A DNA stretch of 7,385 nt from an uncultured Lysobacterales bacterium. GTDB lineage: Bacteria > Pseudomonadota > Gammaproteobacteria > Xanthomonadales > SZUA-36. A program made the position numbers and the translations under genes. How positions within the stretch are numbered: the stretch's first letter is position 1; every line of letters begins with the position of its first letter. The stretch spans positions 1 through 7,385 of the forward strand of contig CALKKN010000306.1 of the NCBI GenBank assembly GCA_937995275.1. Direction: 5' to 3'. Under the pieces are notes generated by a model that saw only the letters and a list, made by a program, of their open reading frames with translations, did not search any database and was not told the origin of the DNA. Positions 1 to 5,533 of the stretch are shown one piece after another.

Positions 1-49
1 CAGCTTCCAGACCGACTCGACCGGCGTCAGCGCGAAAACCGGCCAGGGC

Positions 50-1948
50 TCAGCGACACCGGCCGTTAGCCTTGCACACACCCGAGCAACAGTCGTCGTC
101 AACGCTGCAGGTCTCGTTCTTGGGCAGGCACTGGCAAAGCGGTTCCGCTATGCAGTCGTCGTCTGTGCAATCGGTATCGCCGTCGCAGTCGTTGTCCACG
201 ACGTCGGTGCACTGGCCGACTTCGTCCGCCCGCGGCGCACCGCAGTCCGATGCGCACGTACATGGATCCTCGCCGGGCTCGCACTCCGCGTTACCGCATT
301 CTGAAGCCGGTCCGCAGTCGAGCGAACAGATATCGCTGTCTTCCCGATCGTTGCAGACTGCGTCGCCGCAGCACCAGCGCTTGGACGGCTTGCCGCCCGT
401 TTGCCCCGGACAGTCGCTCGGGCAGTTCTCGCAGTCCTCGCCTAGCGTGCACACGCCGTCGTAGTCGCAGGGGTCCGGCGGGGGTGGGAGAGGTGGCGGC
501 GGCCCGCCGCCGCCGAGATCGATGGCATACAGGAACGTGTGCGGATTCTGGTTGAGCGGGTATTCCGCCAGGCTAAGTGTGCTGACGTACGCGGTTGAGC
601 CGTCCGGTGTGACGCGCGCGTGGTGCACGCCGCGCACGCGGAACCCAGGGTCGAGTTGGAAGGGTAAATCGACCTGCCAGAGTTCATTGCCATTATTCGC
701 ATTGAACGCCTTGACGAAGCCCGGGTAGCCATAAACGCTGGTATCGGTACCTGAGCAGATCAGTATTGTTCCGTCCGGGGTCACTGTCGGGCGCCCGAGT
801 GTGTTGTCCGGGTTGAACGTCTGCCACTTGCGGGATTGCGTGGACGGGTCGAAGGCCTCCAGCTTCGCGCTACTGCCCACGAAGTACAACATGTCGTCGG
901 GGCCAATTTCCACGTTGTTGGTACCGGTCGCCCAGTCTCCGGCGCCCGGGTAGTACTCCCACAGGAACGAGCCGTCAGTGGGGTCCAGCGCCCGCACCAC
1001 GAGCCCCAGCGCTGCGGGACCGTAGATCGCACCGTCCGAGTCCACTGCCACTTCGGCGGTGTTCCTGTTGCCTCCCAGCGCAGATCTGAATAGCTGGTCA
1101 CCATCAAGCGAAAACGCGTAGAAACTTCCACTGGTGCCGTCAACGCTGATGTACAGCTGGTCGACCGGCTCGCCGGGCCCGGCCGGGCCGAATCGCGCCT
1201 CGACCGCCTGGCCCGCCTTGTCGGTGATAATCGGGTTGCCGGAATTCGACCACAGCAATTGCCCGTTCAACGGATTGATCGCGAACGCACCGAGCACCTC
1301 GAAGGCGCCGTACAAGAGGCCGTCGGGACCGATGGTGGGGGACACCTCGATATTGGAAGGCCCGTCGAATCGCCAGTCGATCACACCATCGGCCGAGATA
1401 CGGAAGATCGAAAGAATGCTGCCGACATAGACCGCCCCGTCCGGACCGGCCGTTGGCGGCACGTATGGATACGCATTGACCTGCTGAATCCACTTCAAAG
1501 CGCCATCCGGTGCCAGCGCGTAAACGTCATCATTGGAGTGAAAATAGATCGTGCCGTCGGGCGCCAGTGCCGGACGCCACCACATGTTGTTGTCGTCCAC
1601 CTCGAATTGCCATTTGACCCTGCCGGAGGCCTGGCGCGCCGTCACGGTCAGTGGCTCGATGTTGCTTTGCACACCGTCTGAGAGGATATACAGCGAGGAT
1701 GCCCCCAACGCAGCCACCTCAGGTACGTAGGCAACCACCCGCGAGTCGGTCCAGGTGCTGGTCCAGGAGCCTAGCCCGTCGATGAACACCTCCCCGGCGT
1801 CTCCGAAACCGCTGCCGGTGATGGCCACGCGGCCGCTGCGAGGCGCCTCCACCCGATCCAGATCGGTGATCAGTGGCTGTGCGAGAGAGGCGGCGGGTAA
1901 AGTGATAAAAATGATTAAAAACAATGCATTAAAAAGAAATCTCGACAT
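50..1948 (-). CDS. Secreted IPT/TIG, PQQ-like beta-propeller protein with a cysteine-rich tail
   Basis: This encodes 632 residues; its function is not recognised. A Sec signal peptide is visible (hydrophobic residues 4-20, likely cleavage after SLA at 23), so the protein should leave the cytoplasm. Residues 25-103 look like an IPT/TIG immunoglobulin-like domain (GSGFGDAG, then a W-D-S-R strand and a VP turn). Residues 104-478 hold eight repeats of the form PDGxxY followed by a tryptophan or similar about 20 residues on, as in PQQ-like (quinoprotein-type) eight-bladed propellers. No catalytic PQQ-enzyme signature was seen, so a binding or scaffold role is more likely than a dehydrogenase. A hinge of four glycines and many prolines (479-493) leads to a tail (494-631) with 26 cysteines; only one cysteine lies before it. 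The start at 1948 is preferred because it begins the signal peptide and follows a GAGGGAGA ribosome site. The frame stays open upstream to 2326, but that part resembles nothing. It is divergent from the permease gene. Confidence 0.88.
   Translation of the reverse strand: MSRFLFNALFLIIFITLPAASLAQPLITDLDRVEAPRSGRVAITGSGFGDAGEVFIDGLGSWTSTWTDSRVVAYVPEVAALGASSLYILSDGVQSNIEPLTVTARQASGRVKWQFEVDDNNMWWRPALAPDGTIYFHSNDDVYALAPDGALKWIQQVNAYPYVPPTAGPDGAVYVGSILSIFRISADGVIDWRFDGPSNIEVSPTIGPDGLLYGAFEVLGAFAINPLNGQLLWSNSGNPIITDKAGQAVEARFGPAGPGEPVDQLYISVDGTSGSFYAFSLDGDQLFRSALGGNRNTAEVAVDSDGAIYGPAALGLVVRALDPTDGSFLWEYYPGAGDWATGTNNVEIGPDDMLYFVGSSAKLEAFDPSTQSRKWQTFNPDNTLGRPTVTPDGTILICSGTDTSVYGYPGFVKAFNANNGNELWQVDLPFQLDPGFRVRGVHHARVTPDGSTAYVSTLSLAEYPLNQNPHTFLYAIDLGGGGPPPPLPPPPDPCDYDGVCTLGEDCENCPSDCPGQTGGKPSKRWCCGDAVCNDREDSDICSLDCGPASECGNAECEPGEDPCTCASDCGAPRADEVGQCTDVVDNDCDGDTDCTDDDCIAEPLCQCLPKNETCSVDDDCCSGVCKANGRCR
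53..469 (-). other. Cysteine-rich C-terminal tail made of small disulfide or metal-binding-like modules
   Basis: This covers residues 494-632 of the secreted protein. Three tandem units follow the pattern C-(G/D)-x-x-x-C, then E-D, then C-x(1-3)-C and a terminal D-C; they begin at C494, C527 and C551. They resemble the CGDGVC...EDC..CP.DC repeats found on extracellular bacterial and archaeal proteins. Next comes DNDCDGDTDC at 585-594, similar to the DNxCDGxxD motif of MopE-type proteins and rich in aspartate. The last 25 residues fit an inhibitor-cystine-knot spacing. The module assignments come from pattern reading, not from a profile search. Many disulfides would need an oxidising compartment, which agrees with the signal peptide. 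The tail ends without a PEP-CTERM, MYXO-CTERM or LPXTG-like sorting signal. Confidence 0.7.
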
Positions 1949-1954
1949 TTCAAT

Positions 1955-1962
1955 TCTCCCTC
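1955..1962 (-). promoter_or_regulatory. Ribosome binding site deciding the start of the secreted propeller gene
   Basis: On the minus strand this reads GAGGGAGA, with its GGGAG core seven bases before the ATG at 1948-1946. It supports that ATG, which opens a clear signal peptide, over in-frame starts further upstream. Confidence 0.75.
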
Positions 1963-2010
1963 GCGCAAGTGGGATCGTCCATGACGCTTGCACATATTCG
2001 GCCAAGTGTC

Positions 2011-2026
2011 TGTGATCCTGGTCACG
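2011..2026. promoter_or_regulatory. CRP/FNR-family-like operator
   Basis: The sequence is TGTGA, six bases, TCACG. This matches the CRP consensus TGTGA-N6-TCACA at nine of ten half-site positions. It fits the FNR consensus TTGAT-N4-ATCAA less well. Its centre is about 70 bases upstream of the secreted protein's ATG and about 320 bases from that of the permease, so control of the secreted gene is the likelier role. No clear -10 was found at a standard class I or class II distance, so activation cannot be told from repression. Confidence 0.45.
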
Positions 2027-2292
2027 CAATGTCTGATTCATGAACACCGGATGCATCATCCCGAATTGCGGACCGATCCGGTGGACCGGCGCGACACCGG
2101 GCGCCCTGGCGGCCCGCTCACTGCGCTGTGCGGCAGGTCTGATGGGCCACACTGTTTCTGCGGGACCTTGCAGTAGTGCCCCCGGATGCCGCAGAGGAGC
2201 GCCGGTCGGAAGGTCGGCGTGGGCCTGGAATTGGATCCCGTGACCGGCGCCGCGGAATCGAAGGCCAGAGAAGGAAACGAGACTCCTTTCTA

Positions 2293-2298
2293 TATAAT
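2293..2298 (+). promoter_or_regulatory. Candidate -10 element of the permease gene
   Basis: A perfect TATAAT lies 39 bases before the permease ATG at 2338, in otherwise GC-rich DNA. Transcription would begin near 2305, leaving a leader of about 33 bases. The -35 position at 16-18 bases spacing is AG-rich and does not resemble TTGACA, so the promoter may need an activator or the match may be fortuitous. Confidence 0.45.
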
Positions 2299-2337
2299 GG
2301 GATCGTCCGGAAACCCATTCCGGCAAGGCGGACGCTC

Positions 2338-4158
2338 ATGGCTCTTCCCGACATTCCGAACCTCCATGCCTTGTCCGTGTTGCTGTTGACGGTTATGGCG
2401 CTGTTCCTCTTCACACGTGAGCGGATTCCACTGGAGTCATCCAGCCTGTTCGTGCTCGTCGTACTCATCGTCGGCTTCGAGCTGTTTCCGTTTACGAGCC
2501 CCTTTGGCACGATCAGCGCGGCCGACTTCTTTCACGGTTTCGGGCACGAGGCGCTGGTGGCGGTCTGTGCCCTGATGGTGGCAGGCCAGGCACTGGTCCG
2601 GACGGGCGCCCTCGAACCGGTCGCGCGCAGGCTGGGTCGATTCTGGAAAAAAGCCCCGGCCCTCGCCCTCCTGCTGACACTGGTGGTTGGGGCCTTTCTC
2701 AGCGCCTTCATGAACAACACCCCGATCGTGATCCTGATGCTGCCGATGCTGATCGGCGCCGCCATTCGCAGCAACCGCTCGACGGCCGGCGTCCTGCTGC
2801 CAATGGGCCTCGCTACTCTGATCGGCGGCATGGGCACCACCATCGGGACGTCGACCAACCTGCTGGTCGTCACGGTGGCCGCCGACATGGGCATGGAACG
2901 CTTTCAGATGTTCGACTTTCTGCTGCCCGTGCTGCTTGCCGGAAGTATAGCCCTGGTCTACCTGTGGCTGGTCGCTCCGCGTATCATCCCCGACCGGCGG
3001 CCGCCACTGACGCAGGAGTCCCGCCGCATGTACGCGGCCCAACTCGCCATCCGGGAAGGCAGTGCTCACATTGGCAAGCCGCTGTCCGCCCTGTTGCACA
3101 AGGTCGGTCCGGAGTTGCACGTCCAACGGATTGTGCGCGACCACAATCTCCTCATAGCGCCGCTGCCGGACGTCGTCCTGAAGACGGGCGACCGGCTGCT
3201 GGTGTCTGACACAGTATCTCAGCTGCGGGAGTTCCAGGCGCTGTTGGGCGCGGAGCTCCGGTTCGAATCCGGCACGGACCCGCAGCGGTTCGGCAAGGAC
3301 CTGCAGTTGGCGGAAGTGGCCGTGACACTGGGCTCGCATCTGCGCGGCAAGACGCTCGGCAACGTGCGGCTCAATGAACAGTACGGCCTGGAGGTACTCG
3401 CACTGCACAGCGCCGGCGCCGTCAAGGATGTCGACGCGCCGGGTCTGCTGGAGCAGAGGCTCCAACCCAGTGACGTCCTGCTGGTCCAGGGCGCCGCCCG
3501 GGACATCAATCGGCTCAAGGTCAGCGGCGAACTGCTGGTGCTGGACGGCACCATGGACCTGCCCCACACCCGCAAGGCGCCCCTGGCGCTGGCGATCATG
3601 GTGGGCGTGGTATCGCTGGCGGCCTTCGACATTCTGCCCATCGAGGCCAGCGCCCTGCTCGGCGTCATGGTCATGCTCGCAACCGGGTGCCTGCGCTGGC
3701 GTGACGCGACCAACGCCCTCAGTGTCCAGGTCATTCTCATTATCGTCGCGTCGCTGGCGCTGGGCTCGGCCCTGATGCAGACGGGCGGCGCCGACTGGCT
3801 GGCGCTGGTCTTCCTGGCCCTGGCCGCGGATGCGCCATCCTGGCTGATCCTCGCAGGCCTCATGCTGATGATGGCCATCCTGACCAACGTCGTTTCGAAC
3901 AACGCAGCGGCCGTTATCGGGACGCCGATCGCGATCAGCATCGCCATGGAACTCGGCTTGCCGCTCGAGCCGTTCGTGCTCGCCGTCCTGTTTGGCGCAA
4001 ACCTGAGTTTCGTCACGCCAATGGCCTACAAGACGAACATCCTGGTGATGAACGCGGGTGGTTACAAATTCATCGATTTTGTTCGCGTTGGCGCGCCGCT
4101 GACCGTGCTGATGTGGGCTGCGCTGTCGGCCATCCTGGCACTGTCCTACAAGCTCTGA
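2338..4158 (+). CDS. SLC13-family permease with two RCK_C (TrkA-C) domains
   Basis: This 606-residue inner-membrane protein belongs to the SLC13/DASS-like ion transporter group. An N-terminal membrane half (about 11-213, some seven helices) carries MNNTP at 125-129 and GTSTN at 170-174. A soluble insert (about 214-412) holds two RCK_C/TrkA-C-like domains, near 232-305 and 322-400. A second membrane half (about 414-603) carries SNNAA at 520-524 and TPMAYKTN at 560-567. The paired asparagine/threonine-rich turns mark the two-fold repeat that builds the substrate and cation site in this superfamily. About 600 residues with two central RCK_C domains is usual for this bacterial subgroup. The substrate, an inorganic or organic anion such as sulfate or a dicarboxylate, cannot be read from the sequence. 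The frame opens earlier (ATG at 2176), but that 54-residue extension is basic, lacks a ribosome site and contains the -10 element. The ATG at 2338 follows a weak AAGGCGG. Confidence 0.9.
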   Translation: MALPDIPNLHALSVLLLTVMALFLFTRERIPLESSSLFVLVVLIVGFELFPFTSPFGTISAADFFHGFGHEALVAVCALMVAGQALVRTGALEPVARRLGRFWKKAPALALLLTLVVGAFLSAFMNNTPIVILMLPMLIGAAIRSNRSTAGVLLPMGLATLIGGMGTTIGTSTNLLVVTVAADMGMERFQMFDFLLPVLLAGSIALVYLWLVAPRIIPDRRPPLTQESRRMYAAQLAIREGSAHIGKPLSALLHKVGPELHVQRIVRDHNLLIAPLPDVVLKTGDRLLVSDTVSQLREFQALLGAELRFESGTDPQRFGKDLQLAEVAVTLGSHLRGKTLGNVRLNEQYGLEVLALHSAGAVKDVDAPGLLEQRLQPSDVLLVQGAARDINRLKVSGELLVLDGTMDLPHTRKAPLALAIMVGVVSLAAFDILPIEASALLGVMVMLATGCLRWRDATNALSVQVILIIVASLALGSALMQTGGADWLALVFLALAADAPSWLILAGLMLMMAILTNVVSNNAAAVIGTPIAISIAMELGLPLEPFVLAVLFGANLSFVTPMAYKTNILVMNAGGYKFIDFVRVGAPLTVLMWAALSAILALSYKL

Positions 4159-4167
4159 ATCGCCGTC

Positions 4168-5232
4168 TCAGCCATTCTCGCCGGGGGGTTCGCGCTCGAG
4201 GCCCATTTTCCGGGCCCGGCGCCGCCACAGCCTGCGCGCATGTTCCTGCATGTCGATGGCACGGTCGCCCTCGTCTACGATCTCCAGGCCCAACAGGGTT
4301 TCGATAATGTCCTCGAGCGTCAGGATGCCCGCCGTGCAGCCGTATTCGTCGATGATCTGCGCGATGTGTGCGCGTACACGCAGGATCTGGTTGAAGGCCC
4401 GCGCCAGCGAGAGCGACTCGGGAATGATGGGCATGTCCCGCCTGAACGTCGCGACCGGAAGGTCCGTATCGCCGTGCGCGCGCGCCAGCAGCAGGTCGCT
4501 GCGGAGCACGAAGCCGTCGGTCTGGTCGGGATCGCCCTCGTAGAGCGGAATCCGGGAAAACCGCTCGCCCTCGTGACGCTCGAAGAACGCGCCGACCGTC
4601 AGCGAGCCGGGAACCGAAAACACCACCGGTCGCGGCGTCATCGCTTCGGTAACCGGGGTCTCCCGCAACAGCATCAGGTTCTTCAGTACCAGTGACTCGC
4701 GCTCCGCCAGCTGGCCCTGCTCGGCGCTCAGTTCGGCCATCGCCGCAAACTCCTGCCGGCTGAACCCATCGAGGGTCGGGCCCTCGGAGAGTCCCCGGGT
4801 CATCCGGGCCGTGATCCTCACGAAGGGATACAGCAACCAGACCAGGAACTTCAGGCCGTAGGCGGTGGCCGGTGCCAGCGTGCGCCAGTGGTGCGCGCCC
4901 AGGGTCTTCGGAATGATCTCGGAAAGGAACAGGATCAGCAGCGTCAGAACGACCGAGGCCGCGCCGAGATAGACACTGCCGAACACGACGGCGACCTGGG
5001 CGCCCGCGCCGGCCGCGCCGATCGTGTGAGCAATTGTGTTGAGGGTGAGGATGGCCGTCAGCGGCTGGTTGATATGCGCCTTGAGTTCCCGCAGCAGCTT
5101 GCCGGCCGGCCGCCCCTGCCGCTCCAGCAGCACGACATAGGGGGTGGTCACGCTCAGCAGCACGGCCTCCGCAATCGAGCACAGAAAGGAGAACACCAGC
5201 GCCACAAGCACGTAGACGACAAGCAGGGTCAT
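4168..5232 (-). CDS. CNNM (DUF21) transmembrane protein with paired CBS domains
   Basis: This is a 354-residue CorC/HlyC-like or CNNM-type membrane protein; relatives are linked to Mg2+ or Co2+ transport. The N-terminal CNNM region (1 to about 195) has hydrophobic segments near 3-24, 57-80, 90-105 and 120-140. It includes the hallmark SEIIPKTLG at 104-112. Two CBS domains follow, about 198-252 and 266-318. The second carries the typical DEYGCTAGILTLEDII at 295-310, where many relatives have GG instead of GC. The protein ends about 36 residues later in a basic helix and lacks the CorC_HlyC domain that longer family members carry; this short form is known in the family. The ATG at 5232 is chosen because it opens directly into the first helix, as in relatives. 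No Shine-Dalgarno precedes it, and an in-frame ATG at 5283 also lacks one. It is convergent with the permease and divergent from hoxF. Confidence 0.88.
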   Translation of the reverse strand: MTLLVVYVLVALVFSFLCSIAEAVLLSVTTPYVVLLERQGRPAGKLLRELKAHINQPLTAILTLNTIAHTIGAAGAGAQVAVVFGSVYLGAASVVLTLLILFLSEIIPKTLGAHHWRTLAPATAYGLKFLVWLLYPFVRITARMTRGLSEGPTLDGFSRQEFAAMAELSAEQGQLAERESLVLKNLMLLRETPVTEAMTPRPVVFSVPGSLTVGAFFERHEGERFSRIPLYEGDPDQTDGFVLRSDLLLARAHGDTDLPVATFRRDMPIIPESLSLARAFNQILRVRAHIAQIIDEYGCTAGILTLEDIIETLLGLEIVDEGDRAIDMQEHARRLWRRRARKMGLEREPPGENG

Positions 5233-5292
5233 ACTACAAAAGATAACAGACTGTGCGGCTGGCGCCGAAGTGGGCGAGTGCATCGGTGGCGG

Positions 5293-5329
5293 GAACGGTT
5301 GTCCAGTTGTTCCGGCTGGACGGTCGTTC
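5293..5329 (+). promoter_or_regulatory. Stem-loop in the region upstream of hoxF
   Basis: The arms 5293-5306 and 5316-5329 pair over 14 positions with a 9-base loop. Eleven pairs are Watson-Crick and three are G-U wobbles when read as plus-strand RNA; the six pairs next to the loop (GTCCAG with CTGGAC) are perfect. On the minus strand the wobbles become A-C mismatches, so the stem favours plus-strand RNA. No T-run follows, so it is not a standard intrinsic terminator. It could be a leader structure of hoxF or a DNA dyad bound by a regulator. Confidence 0.4.
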
Positions 5330-5521
5330 GAATGCCTTGCAAGCCGCACGGCCGCATCAATTGACCCGGGTCAGCCGCGGGACGCATCACCGCGCACTGC
5401 GCGCCTGAAGCTGACCTGCGTCATCCCCCTTCCAGACGCTCGGGACCATGCTATCCATAGCCTGATTCCGCGGGATGTTCCGTGGCAGGATTCCGCCCGG
5501 ACAGCCCGCACGCCTTCAAGC

Positions 5522-5528
5522 GAGGAGG
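5522..5528 (+). promoter_or_regulatory. Ribosome binding site deciding the GTG start of hoxF
   Basis: GAGGAGG lies five bases before the GTG at 5534. It is the strongest Shine-Dalgarno in the window and selects that GTG over the in-frame ATG at 5585, which has none, and over more distant upstream starts. Confidence 0.85.
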
Positions 5529-5533
5529 CGAAC

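Larger units (their letters stand above)
1949..2337. other. Divergent intergenic region between the secreted protein and the permease
   Basis: This 389-base gap must hold the promoters of both flanking genes. It contains a CRP-like dyad (2011-2026), two copies of an 11-base direct repeat (1970-1980 and 2298-2308), a consensus -10 hexamer facing the permease (2293-2298) and a small hairpin before its ribosome site (2307-2323). Open frames of 60-70 codons cross the region, but they lack convincing ribosome sites and resemble no known protein. Between about 2030 and 2290 nothing beyond short GC-rich palindromes could be recognised. No -10/-35 pair could be fixed for the minus-strand gene. Confidence 0.7.
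5233..5533. other. Divergent intergenic region between the CNNM-CBS gene and hoxF
   Basis: These 301 bases separate the two starts. The hoxF frame is open through most of the stretch, but the upstream codons resemble no HoxF. Visible structure: a 14-pair stem-loop at 5293-5329, an 8-base palindrome CTTGCAAG at 5336-5343 and a 12-base palindrome at 5362-5373. A -10-like TTATCT lies on the minus strand at 5241-5246. No sigma-54 -24/-12 pair and no convincing sigma-70 pair was found for hoxF. Confidence 0.65.

Noticed and set aside
1..69. Open plus-strand frame from the window edge to a TAG at 67-69, possibly the tail of an upstream gene
   Set aside because: Only 22 codons with no recognisable motif, so it cannot be told from chance.
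476..512. GC-rich low-complexity stretch as a possible repeat or terminator
   Set aside because: It encodes the Gly/Pro hinge of the secreted protein in frame, and no T-run follows.
1949..2326. 126-residue N-terminal extension of the secreted protein
   Set aside because: It would bury the signal peptide inside the protein and has no family resemblance; a good ribosome site precedes the ATG at 1948.
2176..2337. 54-residue N-terminal extension of the permease
   Set aside because: Highly basic, no ribosome site, and it includes the candidate -10 element; the family begins near the first membrane helix.
2437..3567. 376-codon open frame antisense to the permease
   Set aside because: Rich in Q, H, R and D with no recognisable domain. 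It mirrors codon bias of the clear membrane protein on the other strand, as expected in GC-rich DNA.
4070..5182. 370-codon open frame in another minus-strand frame over the CNNM-CBS gene
   Set aside because: Composition is Arg/Gly/Ala-rich with no motif; the real frame carries CNNM and CBS hallmarks.
5478..5500. Possible sigma-54 promoter before hoxF (TGGCAGG)
   Set aside because: The -12 part does not read TTGC and the GC dinucleotide is missing at the required spacing.
5270..5533. 88-residue upstream extension of HoxF
   Set aside because: No similarity to HoxF, and the GAGGAGG-GTG combination at 5522-5536 is far stronger.
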